From assembly GCA_900549545.1 (NCBI GenBank), contig URPA01000001.1, forward strand, positions 62,001 to 126,000: DNA of 64,000 nt, given 5' to 3'. This stretch comes from an uncultured Eubacteriales bacterium (GTDB taxonomy: Bacteria; Bacillota; Clostridia; Oscillospirales; Oscillospiraceae). Below the pieces are notes generated by a model, which was not told the origin of the DNA, made no database searches, and worked only from the letters and a program-made list of their open reading frames with translations. Below are positions 39,959 to 49,368 of the stretch, in pieces. The translations under genes were made by a program, and so were the position numbers. Positions within the stretch are counted from its first letter, which is position 1, and every line of letters begins with the position of its first letter.

Positions 39959-40966
39959 ATGATAGAAAAAACCATTGAAGTTGAGCGCATGGAGCATGTT
40001 ATAAGCGTCTTTGGCTCCTTTGACCAGAACCTGCGCATTATTGAGACTGAGCTCGGTGTTAAGGTCATGGACAGGGACAATATGCTCCACATCTGCGGCG
40101 ACGAGGAGAAGGTCATGCTGGCGGAAAAGGCCATCGGCTCGCTTTTAAGCCTTGCCGCCAAGGGCGAGAATATAGACGCGCAGAATGTCCGCTATATCCT
40201 CAAGCTCGTCGCCGAGGGGAAGGAGACAAAGCTCAACGAGCTTGCCGGGGATGTGGTGTGCATAACCGCGAAGGGTAAGCCCATAAAGCCAAAGACCCTC
40301 GGCCAGAAGACCTATTGCGACGCGATTGCCAATAACACCATAACCCTCGGCATCGGTCCCGCCGGAACGGGCAAGACCTATCTCGCGGTGGCTCAGGCGG
40401 TGGCGGCCTTCCGCGCCGAGGAGGTAAACCGCATTATCCTCACCCGCCCGGCTGTTGAAGCGGGTGAGCGGCTGGGCTTTTTGCCCGGTGACCTCCAGAG
40501 CAAGGTTGACCCCTATCTCAGACCGCTGTATGATGCGCTTTTTGACATGCTCGGCCCGGATACTTATCAAAAATACCTCGAGCGCGGTAACATCGAGGTT
40601 GCGCCGCTTGCCTATATGCGCGGCAGAACGCTGGACGACAGCTTCATAATACTCGACGAGGCGCAGAACACCTCCCGCGAGCAGATGAAGATGTTCCTCA
40701 CCCGCATTGGCTTTGGCTCGAAGGTCGTTATCACAGGTGATATAACCCAGATTGACCTGCCGGAGGATAAGACCAGCGGCTTGAAGATAGCGATGAAGGT
40801 TCTCAAGGATATTGACGATATCGCAATCTGCGAGCTTACCGGCTCGGATGTTGTGCGCCACAGGCTGGTGCAGAAGATAATTGAGGCCTACGAGGAGTTT
40901 GACAAAAAGAACCAGCCAAAGGACATGAAAAAGCCGCCTCAGAAGCGGAGCAAAAGGGGAGAGTGA
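39959..40966 (+). CDS. phoH: PhoH family ATPase (PhoL type)
   Basis: 335 residues from ATG 39959 with GAAAGGA ahead. An N-terminal KH-like segment is followed by the P-loop GPAGTGKTYLAVA (about 136-148), ILTRPAVEAGERLGFLPGDL, FIILDEAQNTS (Walker B) and ITGDITQIDLP. A cytoplasmic ATPase linked to RNA metabolism; its usual neighbour is the RNase YbeY, which follows two bases later. Basic C-terminal tail. Confidence 0.95.
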   Translation: MIEKTIEVERMEHVISVFGSFDQNLRIIETELGVKVMDRDNMLHICGDEEKVMLAEKAIGSLLSLAAKGENIDAQNVRYILKLVAEGKETKLNELAGDVVCITAKGKPIKPKTLGQKTYCDAIANNTITLGIGPAGTGKTYLAVAQAVAAFRAEEVNRIILTRPAVEAGERLGFLPGDLQSKVDPYLRPLYDALFDMLGPDTYQKYLERGNIEVAPLAYMRGRTLDDSFIILDEAQNTSREQMKMFLTRIGFGSKVVITGDITQIDLPEDKTSGLKIAMKVLKDIDDIAICELTGSDVVRHRLVQKIIEAYEEFDKKNQPKDMKKPPQKRSKRGE

Positions 40967-40967
40967 A

Positions 40968-41447
40968 ATGCAGCACGATATATATATAAGCCGAGAGCGA
41001 ACAGGCCTTGGGCACAATAACTCAGCCGCGCTCATAAAAAAAGCCGTCAAAATGGCTCTTGCCGCCGAAAAAATTGACACGCCCTGCCTTATAAGCGTCA
41101 TGCTGACCGATGACGAGGGAATACAGGCCGTGAACAGGGAGTTTCGCGGTGTTGACAGGGCAACGGATGTGTTGTCCTTTCCGCTCAATGAGCTGACACC
41201 GGGGAAGTTTGACGCTGACGAGTGTGAAAAGGATCTGGACACCGGCCTTGTGCTTCTGGGGGATATGATGATATCCGTGCCCCGCTGTGAGCAGCAGGGA
41301 GAGGAGTTTGGCCACGGTTACGAGCGGGAGATAATGTATCTGACCGTTCACTCCGTCCTGCATCTGCTGGGCTATGACCATATGGACGAGGGCGAGATGA
41401 AAAAGCAGATGCGCAGCCGGGAAAAAGAAATAATGGGAGACAAATAA
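40968..41447 (+). CDS. ybeY: Endoribonuclease YbeY, rRNA maturation factor
   Basis: 159 residues. Zinc-dependent RNase involved in 16S 3'-end maturation and ribosome quality control. The metal site HSVLHLLGYDH (HX3HX5H) lies near the C-terminus, and NREFRGVDRATDVLSFPL is the other family block. It sits between phoH and era, both connected with 16S rRNA processing. Confidence 0.95.
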   Translation: MQHDIYISRERTGLGHNNSAALIKKAVKMALAAEKIDTPCLISVMLTDDEGIQAVNREFRGVDRATDVLSFPLNELTPGKFDADECEKDLDTGLVLLGDMMISVPRCEQQGEEFGHGYEREIMYLTVHSVLHLLGYDHMDEGEMKKQMRSREKEIMGDK

Positions 41448-41448
41448 T

Positions 41449-42333
41449 ATGACAAAATCAGCCATGATAACAATATGCGGCAGGCCCAACGTCGGAAAAT
41501 CCACCCTGACTAACGCGATGGTCGGGGAGAAGGTTGCCATTGTGACGGACAAGCCCCAGACCACACGCAACAGAATAAGCGCGATAGTCAACCGTGGAGA
41601 GACTCAGCTTGTGCTGATGGACACTCCGGGCTTTCATAAGCCCCGCACCCGGCTGGGAGACTATATGGTCAACGTTGTGCGCGAGAGCATAGCGGATGTG
41701 GACTGCGTGCTTTTGATGGTGGAGCCTGTTGCCGCAATCGGCCCGCAGGAGCAGGCGCTTATCGAGCGCATCAAGCAGACCGGCGCCCCGGCGCTGCTCG
41801 CGATAAACAAGATAGACACTGTGGAAAAGGAGCGCTTGCTTGAGGTCATGGCGCTCTACTCCGCCGCCCATGACTTTGAGGCTATTCTGCCCATTTCAGC
41901 CAAAACAGGGGACGGCGTTGAGGAGCTTTTCACAGAGCTTGAGAAATTTGCCGAGGAGGGGCCGCACCTTTTCCCGGACGATGTGATAAGCGACCAGCCG
42001 GAAAAGCAGATATGCGCCGAGCTTGTGCGCGAAAAGCTGCTCAAGTGCCTTGACAAGGAGATCCCCCACGGCACGGCGGTTGAAGTCACCCGCTTCACCG
42101 AGCGGGACAACGGTATAATCGACCTTGACGTGACTATTTACTGTGAAAAAGAGAGCCATAAGGGTATAATCATTGGTAAAAAGGGCGCAATGCTCAAGCG
42201 CGTCGGTGAGCTTGCCAGAGAGGACATTGAGGCCTTCATGGGCACAAAGGTCTATCTTCAGACCTGGGTCAAGGTCAAGGAAAACTGGCGCGACTCCATG
42301 GCCTCCCTGCGAAACTTCGGCTTCTCTGAATGA
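41449..42333 (+). CDS. era: GTPase Era
   Basis: 294 residues. 30S-assembly GTPase binding the 3' end of 16S rRNA. G1 GRPNVGKSTL (residues 10-19), G2 region with TRNR, G3 DTPGFHKP, G4 NKID, and a C-terminal KH domain with GIIIGKKGAMLKRVGELAREDIE. It begins one base after ybeY stops. A 34-codon-scale gene for YqzL and then recO follow. Confidence 0.97.
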   Translation: MTKSAMITICGRPNVGKSTLTNAMVGEKVAIVTDKPQTTRNRISAIVNRGETQLVLMDTPGFHKPRTRLGDYMVNVVRESIADVDCVLLMVEPVAAIGPQEQALIERIKQTGAPALLAINKIDTVEKERLLEVMALYSAAHDFEAILPISAKTGDGVEELFTELEKFAEEGPHLFPDDVISDQPEKQICAELVREKLLKCLDKEIPHGTAVEVTRFTERDNGIIDLDVTIYCEKESHKGIIIGKKGAMLKRVGELAREDIEAFMGTKVYLQTWVKVKENWRDSMASLRNFGFSE

Positions 42334-42406
42334 GCCTGTCAAGCTGTAATATATACCAAAATTTTAGACTGTCTCTATGCAGATAATATAGGCAGAGGTG
42401 GTCATA

Positions 42407-42517
42407 ATGAAAGACGACGCTGTCTGGTCTGCCTTCGCTGAGACGGGCGACCCGATATATTATCTGCTGTATAAAGCGGCGCTTACAGCCGCTGCTAAAA
42501 ACGGTTCGGGAGACTGA
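42407..42517 (+). CDS. yqzL: YqzL family small protein (36 residues)
   Basis: ATG 42407 with AGAGGTGG ahead; 36 residues, below common length cut-offs. The core VWSAFAETGDPIYYLLYK follows the YqzL pattern (W..F..TG....YLL.K). In Bacillus yqzL lies between era and recO, exactly as here. The function is unknown. The C-terminus is alanine-rich and slightly basic. Because the position and the central motif agree, the call is fairly secure despite the length. Confidence 0.8.
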   Translation: MKDDAVWSAFAETGDPIYYLLYKAALTAAAKNGSGD

Positions 42518-42550
42518 TCCCGGGCCGGGAAAGTGGTTTACATAACACAA

Positions 42551-43294
42551 ATGTTTTTTAAGACAAAGGCGCTGATACTGCGCGAGGTCAGATATAAGGA
42601 AGCGGACAAGATGCTCACGCTGTTTTCCGACAGCCGCGGCAAGCTGAGCGCGAAGGCGAGGGGGGCCCTGAGAAAGGGCAGCCGCATCTGCGCCGCGACT
42701 CAGCAGCTTACCTACTCGGAGCTGACCGTATTTGAAAACCGGGGCCGCCTCACGGTCAATGAGGCGGAGATAATCGAACCCTTTACCGCCCTGCGGGAGG
42801 ATATATCAAAATTCGCGCTGGGCTGCTACTTTGCCGAGTGCATTGACGGCTTTGGAGTGGAGGATCAGAGCGAGCCCGCGCTGTTGCAGCTTGTGCTCAA
42901 CGCTCTGTTTGCCCTCAGCCGCGACCTGTATCCGGCGGAGCAGATTAAGGCTGCCTTTGAGCTGCGCCTCATGTGCCTCGCGGGCTATGAGCCGAATCTC
43001 CTCTGCTGCGCAGGCTGCGGCAAAGAGACACCGGAGGAACCGCTTTTGGGCATAGAGGACGGGACGCTGTTCTGCCGCGCCTGCCGCAAGGTCTCCGACG
43101 GCGGCTTTGCCCTGCTGACAAGCGGCGCGCTGGAGGCTTCGAGGTATATTATTAGTGCCCCGCCAAAGCAGTTTTTGAATTTTTCCCTTGAGGAAGCTGA
43201 CCTCAGGTGCCTTGAGCGCACATGGGAAAAATATCTCCTCGCCCACAGCGAGAGAAGGTTCCAAACCCTTGATTACTGGGAGAAAGTACGATAA
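42551..43294 (+). CDS. recO: DNA repair protein RecO
   Basis: 247 residues from ATG 42551, which agrees with the family N-terminus (KTKALILREVRYKEADKMLTLF); a GTG at 42533 would add six residues and neither start has a good ribosome site. An N-terminal OB fold is followed by a helical domain and a four-cysteine zinc site (CCAGCG and later FCRAC, about residues 153-181). RecO loads RecA with RecR and anneals strands. mutS2 begins two bases after the stop. Confidence 0.92.
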   Translation: MFFKTKALILREVRYKEADKMLTLFSDSRGKLSAKARGALRKGSRICAATQQLTYSELTVFENRGRLTVNEAEIIEPFTALREDISKFALGCYFAECIDGFGVEDQSEPALLQLVLNALFALSRDLYPAEQIKAAFELRLMCLAGYEPNLLCCAGCGKETPEEPLLGIEDGTLFCRACRKVSDGGFALLTSGALEASRYIISAPPKQFLNFSLEEADLRCLERTWEKYLLAHSERRFQTLDYWEKVR

Positions 43295-43296
43295 AA

Positions 43297-45672
43297 ATGA
43301 GCTTTTTTGAAAAATCACTTATAACGCTGGAGCTTCCAGCCGTGCTTGAGCTGCTCGCGGCTCAGGCGGTGGGGGACACAGCAAAGGAACAGACGGCCAT
43401 GATAAGACCCTCGTCGGATATAGCCGAGGTCAAGCGCCGCCTTGCGGAGACGACTGCCGCCAAGACCATGATGGTGGTGCGCGGAAGCCCACCGTTTTCG
43501 GCGGTAAAGGATGTGCGCCCTGCGCTCGCGAGGGCCGATCTTGGTGGTGCGCTCAACACAAGAGAGCTTCTGGATATTGCGGCGGTGCTCCGCTGTGCCC
43601 GCCTTGTCCGGGGCTATGTAGCCGATGACAGCGTGGGCAGAACCTGCATTGACAGCCTTTTTTCCGCTCTGCACGCAAACAAGTTCCTTGAGGAAAGGAT
43701 ATCCACATCCATACCCGCCGAGGAGGAGATAGCAGACAGCGCCTCGCCCGAGCTTGCGGATATCCGCCGGAAGATGCGCGCGGCCTCCGCCCGGGCGCGG
43801 GACGCACTGCAAAAGATAATCTCCTCACCATCATACGCAAAGGCCCTTCAGGAGCCTATAATCACCATGCGCTCCGACCGCTATGTCATCCCCGTGAAGG
43901 CTGACCACAAGGGCGCGGTGTCGGGGCTGGTGCACGATATCTCCGCCTCCGGCATGACGCTGTTTATTGAGCCGATGGCGGCTGTGAAGGCAAATAACGA
44001 GCTTCGGGAGCTGGCGGCTCGAGAGAAGCAGGAGATTGACCGCATTTTGGCCGAGCTTTCGGCGGACTGTGCCGAGCATCAGGACGATATTGCCTCGGAT
44101 TATGGTCTGATAGTCCGGCTTGATGTTATCTTTGCCAAGGCGAAGCTCTCTTATCAGCTAAACTGTCAGGAGGCGAGCCTTGAGGGCAGGGGAATCGTCC
44201 TGCGCCGGGCGCGTCACCCGCTGCTTGACCAGTCAAAGGCCGTGCCCATTGACCTTGAGCTTGGAGAGGAGTTTGACACGCTGGTCATAACCGGCCCGAA
44301 CACCGGAGGCAAAACCGTGTCGCTCAAAACCATCGGTCTGCTTGCGGCTATGAACCAGTGCGGCCTGCACATTCCGGCGGCTGATGGCAGCAGCATGCCG
44401 GTTTTCAGCCATATTCTGGCGGATATCGGTGACGAACAGAGCATTGAACAGAACCTCTCCACCTTCTCTGCGCACATGACAAATATTGTGAGCATACTAA
44501 ACGAGTGTGACGATGATTCGCTGCTGCTCTTTGATGAGCTGGGCGCGGGGACTGACCCCACGGAGGGTGCGGCGCTGGCCATTGCCATCATTGAAAACGC
44601 CCGGGCCATGGGGGCACGTATCGCGGCGACGACGCATTATTCCGAGCTTAAGGTATACGCCGCAAACCAGCCGGGAGTACAAAACGCCTCATGTGAGTTC
44701 AATGTGGAGACTCTGCGTCCCACATACAGGCTGCTGGTCGGTATACCCGGAAAGTCAAACGCCTTTGCCATTTCAAAGCGGCTGGGCCTGCCGGACTATA
44801 TCATTGATGACGCGAAAACCCGCATGGGCACTGAGAGCGCGAGCCTTGAGGCCACCATTGAAAAGCTGGAGCAGACTCGCCTGATGCTGGAAAAGGACCG
44901 GGATGAGGCAGCCCGCAAGCTGCGCCAGGCCGAAGAGGACGCGAAAAAAGCCGCCTTTACAAGGGCGGAGCTGGAGGTGCGCCTTGAAAAGGCCGACCAA
45001 AAGGCCCGCCGGGACGCCGAGCGCATTATAAACGACGCCAAGGAGACGGCGGAAGAGGTCTTCCGCGAGCTTGACGAGATGCGCAAGAGCTCACACGAGG
45101 ACGATGACGCCCAACGCCTCAATGAAGCGCGCACGGAGCTTCGGCGCAAGCTGAACCTCACAAAGGAATCCATGCGCCCGGCAAGGCAGGAGCCTGTTGA
45201 AGACAAAAAGTCTTCAAGGCCCCTCAAAGTTGGGGATACGGTCGAGATAAAATCCATGGGCGTGAAGGCCAGCGTCACATCTATAAGCGCCGACCGGGTA
45301 TTGACGCTCAGGGCGGGCATAATGAACGTGACCGCCAGGGAGGACGAGGTCCTGCTCATTGAGGGCAAGGCAGCGCCTGATAAAAAGGCCTTCTCCGCCG
45401 CGAGCAGCGCCCAGCTGAGGGCGGTGCCGGTGGCATCTGAAATTGACCTGCGCGGAATGGAGAGCATTGAGGCTGTAACGGCTGCTGAGAGATACATCGA
45501 CAGCGCCGTCATGGCAAAGCTCAGCACCGTGACAATAATCCACGGCAAGGGCACAGGAGCACTCCGCGCGGCGGTGCAGCAGATGCTCAAACGCAACAAA
45601 GCCGTCAAATCCTTCCGCTTGGGCAGATATGGCGAGGGCGAGGCCGGAGTGACTGTGGTCGAACTGAAATAA
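43297..45672 (+). CDS. mutS2: Endonuclease MutS2 / ribosome-splitting ATPase
   Basis: 791 residues. MutS-like core without the mismatch-recognition domain: Walker A TGPNTGGKTVSLKT (about 331-344), ILADIGDEQSIEQNLSTFSAHM, LLLFDELGAGTDPTEGAALA, then a charged coiled coil (about 520-640) and a C-terminal Smr domain (DLRGMESIEAV to HGKGTGALRAAV). In Bacillus MutS2 splits collided ribosomes; it was earlier tied to suppression of recombination. GATAAAA precedes the ATG with no clear Shine-Dalgarno, fitting coupling to recO. Confidence 0.95.
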   Translation: MSFFEKSLITLELPAVLELLAAQAVGDTAKEQTAMIRPSSDIAEVKRRLAETTAAKTMMVVRGSPPFSAVKDVRPALARADLGGALNTRELLDIAAVLRCARLVRGYVADDSVGRTCIDSLFSALHANKFLEERISTSIPAEEEIADSASPELADIRRKMRAASARARDALQKIISSPSYAKALQEPIITMRSDRYVIPVKADHKGAVSGLVHDISASGMTLFIEPMAAVKANNELRELAAREKQEIDRILAELSADCAEHQDDIASDYGLIVRLDVIFAKAKLSYQLNCQEASLEGRGIVLRRARHPLLDQSKAVPIDLELGEEFDTLVITGPNTGGKTVSLKTIGLLAAMNQCGLHIPAADGSSMPVFSHILADIGDEQSIEQNLSTFSAHMTNIVSILNECDDDSLLLFDELGAGTDPTEGAALAIAIIENARAMGARIAATTHYSELKVYAANQPGVQNASCEFNVETLRPTYRLLVGIPGKSNAFAISKRLGLPDYIIDDAKTRMGTESASLEATIEKLEQTRLMLEKDRDEAARKLRQAEEDAKKAAFTRAELEVRLEKADQKARRDAERIINDAKETAEEVFRELDEMRKSSHEDDDAQRLNEARTELRRKLNLTKESMRPARQEPVEDKKSSRPLKVGDTVEIKSMGVKASVTSISADRVLTLRAGIMNVTAREDEVLLIEGKAAPDKKAFSAASSAQLRAVPVASEIDLRGMESIEAVTAAERYIDSAVMAKLSTVTIIHGKGTGALRAAVQQMLKRNKAVKSFRLGRYGEGEAGVTVVELK

Positions 45673-45728
45673 AATTCAAGTCAATTTGCCGTAGGAAATG
45701 TTGAAAGTAACGAAACAGACGAAAGCGG

Positions 45729-45757
45729 TTGACGATTGTACGCAGATTTGGTATTAT
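45729..45757 (+). promoter_or_regulatory. Sigma-A-type promoter for the HPr gene
   Basis: TTGACG at 45729-45734 and TATTAT at 45752-45757 with a 17-base spacer, in the 143-base gap after mutS2. Transcription would start near 45764. Confidence 0.75.
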
Positions 45758-45815
45758 TGGAGCAACATAGAGATATTATTTCTTTGTTTTTTATTAGTAG
45801 TAAGGAGTGGCGAGT

Positions 45816-46079
45816 ATGATAACCAAAGAGGTAGTCATTAACAATCAGGTAGGTCTTCATGCCAGACCCGCGACTTTCTTCATTCAGAAAGCCAACGAGT
45901 TCAAGAGCAGCATCTGGGTCGAGAAGGAAGAGCGCCGCGTAAACGCTAAGAGCCTTCTGGGCGTGCTGTCTCTGGGCATCGTTAAGGGCACTGCTATAAC
46001 CATCATTGCCGACGGCGCTGATGAGGATGCGGCAGTTGCCACTTTGTCCGAGCTTATTGATTCGGACTTCTCTGAGTAA
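45816..46079 (+). CDS. ptsH: HPr family phosphocarrier protein
   Basis: 87 residues from ATG 45816, with AAGGAG ahead; a GTG at 45807 overlaps that site. GLHARPATFF places the phospho-accepting His at residue 15, and KSLLGVLSL places Ser46, the target of HPr kinase in Firmicutes. HPr passes phosphate from enzyme I to sugar transporters, and Ser46 phosphorylation drives carbon catabolite control. It stands alone between its own promoter and terminator with no ptsI next to it, so it could be a Crh-like regulator, but Crh has Gln15 instead of His. Confidence 0.93.
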   Translation: MITKEVVINNQVGLHARPATFFIQKANEFKSSIWVEKEERRVNAKSLLGVLSLGIVKGTAITIIADGADEDAAVATLSELIDSDFSE

Positions 46080-46099
46080 TTTTTTGAACTGTTACAAGC

Positions 46100-46132
46100 A
46101 AAAAAGAGCTGTGCTTCGCACAGCTCTTTTTT
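46100..46132 (+). terminator. Rho-independent terminator after HPr
   Basis: GAGCTGTGC (46106-46114) pairs with GCACAGCTC (46118-46126) around TTC, flanked by A6 and T6 runs. Confidence 0.92.
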
Positions 46133-46148
46133 GGAGTGTGAGGTTAGC

Positions 46149-47000
46149 ATGAAAAAGGAAACAATCGGAACAATAGAAATGCTTGTCTGCGCGCTGCTGT
46201 GGAGCATCGCGGGCATATTCATGAAGCTCATTCCATGGAACGGCTTTGCCATCGCCGGAATGCGCAGTCTTATCGCGGGGCTCACTATGCTCACATATGT
46301 GCTCATAAAGGGCTATAAGCTTGTTATTAATAAAAAAACGCTGACCGCCGGGCTCTTTACCGGCCTTGTGTATACCTGCTTTACGGTGGCCAATAAGCTC
46401 ACAACGGCAGCAAACGCCATTGTGCTGCAATTTACCTCCCCGGTGTTCATCGTCGTTTTCTCCGCGCTCATCTTTAAGCAGCGCATCCGCAAGCGGGATT
46501 TGAGCGTCGTTGTCCTGACGCTTTTAGGCATCGCCCTGTTCTTCTTTGACCAGCTCAAGCCCGGATATGTGGCGGGGAACTTTGTCGCCATAGCGGCGGG
46601 GCTCTTTATGGCACTGATGTTTATTTTCGTGGGCGACCTTGAGCCGGAGGCCCGTTTCAGCGCTATTATTCTCGGCCAGGGGCTGACATTTTTAATCGGT
46701 TTGCCGTTTATGCTTCGCTATGGCCTGAGCTTTACGCCGGCAATAACCGCCAGCATACTTACGCTCGGTATATTCCAGCTTGGAATTTCCTATATTCTGT
46801 ATGTTAAGGCGTCAAAATACTGCCCGCCGCTGGCCTGCTGCCTGCTGGGGGCTCTTGAGCCGCTGCTGAACCCCGTGTGGGTCGCTATTTTTGACGGAGA
46901 GCGCCCCGGCATCTGGGCGCTGATAGGCGGCGTTATAGTGGTTGCCTCAATCACGGTGTGGCTCGCCACGGACAAAAAGGAAACTGCCGACGCGCAATGA
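46149..47000 (+). CDS. EamA (DMT superfamily) transporter
   Basis: 283 residues with ten predicted membrane segments arranged as two repeats of the EamA domain. The first repeat begins EMLVCALLWSIAGIFMKLIPWNGFAIAGMR and ends ALFFFDQLKPGYVAGN; the second ends at LGALEPLLNPVWVAIFDGE, the usual EamA closing block. Substrates of this family include amino acids and metabolites and cannot be predicted here. ATG 46149 has GAGG ahead. uvrC begins 11 bases after the stop. Confidence 0.9.
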   Translation: MKKETIGTIEMLVCALLWSIAGIFMKLIPWNGFAIAGMRSLIAGLTMLTYVLIKGYKLVINKKTLTAGLFTGLVYTCFTVANKLTTAANAIVLQFTSPVFIVVFSALIFKQRIRKRDLSVVVLTLLGIALFFFDQLKPGYVAGNFVAIAAGLFMALMFIFVGDLEPEARFSAIILGQGLTFLIGLPFMLRYGLSFTPAITASILTLGIFQLGISYILYVKASKYCPPLACCLLGALEPLLNPVWVAIFDGERPGIWALIGGVIVVASITVWLATDKKETADAQ

Positions 47001-47011
47001 GGTGAATTTTC

Positions 47012-48829
47012 ATGCTTGACACTCTGCGTGAAAAAGCGAATAACCTGCCTCTGCTTCCGGGCGTGTATATCATGCTGGATAAGGACGGGGAAGTCATATA
47101 TGTCGGCAAGGCAAAAAAGCTCAAGAACCGCGTCAGCAGCTATTTTCACGGGGAGCATCTGCCCAAGGTCGCGGCAATGGTCGAGAAGGTGGCGGATTTC
47201 AATGTCATCGTCGCTTCGAGCGAGTTTGAGGCGCTGGTGCTTGAAAACTCCCTGATAAAACGACACAAGCCCCGGTATAATATTCTTTTGAAGGATGATA
47301 AGGGCTATCCCTTTATCCGTATGGATGTTAAAAGCGAGTACCCGGCCATGAGTCTGGTAAACCATCCGCAAAAGGATGACGCCAAATACTTCGGCCCCTT
47401 TGGCGGCAGAAGCCAGACGCGGGATATTATATCCACCGTCAGCAAGGCTCTGCTCTTGCCGGATTGCTCAAGAAAGTTTCCGCGGGATATCGGCAAGGCC
47501 CGCCCATGCCTCAATTACCACATGGGCACCTGCGCCGGCTGGTGTTTAAAGGATTGTGACGCCGAGGACTACCGCGGCCGTATGCGGCAGGCATCGCTTA
47601 TTTTGGACGGTAAGGGCGAGGAGCTTATTGACGACATCCGCTCCCAGATGGAGCAGGCGGCCGAGGAGCTGCGCTTTGAAAAGGCGGCGGAGCTTCGCGA
47701 CAGGCTCCGGGCCATAGAGAGCCTTGCGAACAAGCAGAGAGTGGTGTTCACCGCTTTTTCCGACACTGATGCCATAGGCTTTTGCCGCGGGGCGAAGAGC
47801 TGCTTTACGGTTCTTCACTTTGTGGACGGCAATCTTGCCGCAAAAGATGTTGAGATGTTCGACGAGCCCTTGGAGGATGACAGCTCAGCGATATCTGAGC
47901 TTGTGCGCCAGTTTTACACCGTGCCCAGGGTGTCTATTCCAAAAACTATCCTCCTGCCCTGTGAGCTTGAGGACAGGGAGGGCCTTGAAAATCTGCTCTC
48001 GGAGCAGTGCGGGCACAGAGTGCATATTGAGTATCCGCAGCGGGGCGAGCGCCTGCGGCTTATAAAGAGCGCGGCACTTAACGCGCAGGAGGAGATACGC
48101 CGGCGCACCACCGCCTCTCAGCGGCGCAGCAAAACCCTTGAATGGCTGCAAAAGGCGCTGGAGCTGCCGGAGTTTCCAAAACGAATTGAAGCCTTTGATA
48201 TATCAAACCTCGGCGATACGGGCATTGTCGCGGCGATGACCGTGTTTGTGGACGCAAAGCCGTTAAAGCGCGATTATAAAAAATTCCGCATAAAGGAGCT
48301 CGAGATACGGGACGACTATGCCAGCATGAGACAGGCGGTATACCGCCGCTTCAAGCGCTATGTGGACGGGGACAAGAGCTTTGCCCCGCTGCCGGAGCTG
48401 CTGCTTATCGACGGCGGCGCGAACCACGCGGCTGTGGCGGAGGATGCCTTGCGTGAGCTGGGAATAAAGCTCCCGATATTCGGCATGGTCAAGGACGACA
48501 GACATCGCACACGCGCCCTTATTAACTCCGCCGGGCATGAGATAGGGATAAACTCAAATCAGGCGGTATTCTCGCTCATCGGCAATATTCAGGAGGAGAC
48601 GCACCGCAGCGCCATTGAATATCAGCGCTCCCTGCGCGCGGAGAGCTATGGCTCAACGCTTGATAAGATCCCAGGCGTCGGCCCCAAACGGCGAAACGAC
48701 CTTATAAAGCATTTCAAGTCTGTCAAGGCTGTTAGAGAGGCTGACTTGGAGGAGCTGTGTGCCTGCGTGCCGAAGAACGCGGCACAGTCCGTCTATGATT
48801 ATTTCCACAAAGGGGAGGACGAAACATGA
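47012..48829 (+). CDS. uvrC: Excinuclease ABC subunit C
   Basis: 605 residues. Makes both incisions in nucleotide excision repair. N-terminal GIY-YIG domain (GVYIMLDKDGEVIYVGKAKKLKNR), cysteine region (CLNYHMGTCAGWC), UVR/UvrB-binding motif (about 205-240), RNase H-like endonuclease domain (EAFDISNLGDTG, LLIDGGANH), and C-terminal helix-hairpin-helix (LDKIPGVGPKRRNDLIKHF). AGGTGAA precedes the ATG. uvrA and uvrB are not in the window. Confidence 0.97.
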   Translation: MLDTLREKANNLPLLPGVYIMLDKDGEVIYVGKAKKLKNRVSSYFHGEHLPKVAAMVEKVADFNVIVASSEFEALVLENSLIKRHKPRYNILLKDDKGYPFIRMDVKSEYPAMSLVNHPQKDDAKYFGPFGGRSQTRDIISTVSKALLLPDCSRKFPRDIGKARPCLNYHMGTCAGWCLKDCDAEDYRGRMRQASLILDGKGEELIDDIRSQMEQAAEELRFEKAAELRDRLRAIESLANKQRVVFTAFSDTDAIGFCRGAKSCFTVLHFVDGNLAAKDVEMFDEPLEDDSSAISELVRQFYTVPRVSIPKTILLPCELEDREGLENLLSEQCGHRVHIEYPQRGERLRLIKSAALNAQEEIRRRTTASQRRSKTLEWLQKALELPEFPKRIEAFDISNLGDTGIVAAMTVFVDAKPLKRDYKKFRIKELEIRDDYASMRQAVYRRFKRYVDGDKSFAPLPELLLIDGGANHAAVAEDALRELGIKLPIFGMVKDDRHRTRALINSAGHEIGINSNQAVFSLIGNIQEETHRSAIEYQRSLRAESYGSTLDKIPGVGPKRRNDLIKHFKSVKAVREADLEELCACVPKNAAQSVYDYFHKGEDET

Positions 48830-49368
48830 GAGTTATAACCGGGACCGCCAGAGGCCGGAAGCTGAAAACGCCCCCGGACTATGATATCCGCCCGACGACG
48901 GACAATGTGAAAGAGGCAGTTTTCAATATAATTCAGTTTGATATCCCTGGCCGGAAAGTGCTCGACCTGTTTGCCGGGACGGGGCAGCTCGGCATTGAAT
49001 GCCTCAGCCGGGGGGCGGCGGAGGCGGTGTTTGTAGACCAGAGCCGCGAGGCTGTGGGCATAGTGAAGGATAACCTCAAAAGCTGCGGCCTGAAGGGGAC
49101 TGTTCTCCAATCAGACGCCATTGAATACCTGCGGCACTGCGGAAAGTTCGATATCATTTTTGTTGACCCGCCCTATGACTCCGGTTTGTACGAATCGGTG
49201 CTAAAAACCGTCAATTTGATTGACATCTTGTCGGATGGTGGTATAATAGTTTGCGAGATTCGCCGGGAACTGACTTTGCCGGATATGACAGCCCCTTATA
49301 AAAAGTGCCGGGAGTACTGCTATGGCAAGGTGAAAATCGGCATATACACAAAGGAAACGGACCAATGA
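48826..49368 (+). CDS. rsmD: 16S rRNA (guanine-966-N2)-methyltransferase RsmD
   Basis: 180 residues. RVITGTARGRKLKTP opens the protein, VLDLFAGTGQLGIECLSRGA is motif I, and VDPPYDSG is the catalytic motif IV (DPPY). It methylates G966 of 16S rRNA. It overlaps uvrC by four bases and coaD by four bases; rsmD-coaD is a widespread pair. Confidence 0.96.
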   Translation: MRVITGTARGRKLKTPPDYDIRPTTDNVKEAVFNIIQFDIPGRKVLDLFAGTGQLGIECLSRGAAEAVFVDQSREAVGIVKDNLKSCGLKGTVLQSDAIEYLRHCGKFDIIFVDPPYDSGLYESVLKTVNLIDILSDGGIIVCEIRRELTLPDMTAPYKKCREYCYGKVKIGIYTKETDQ

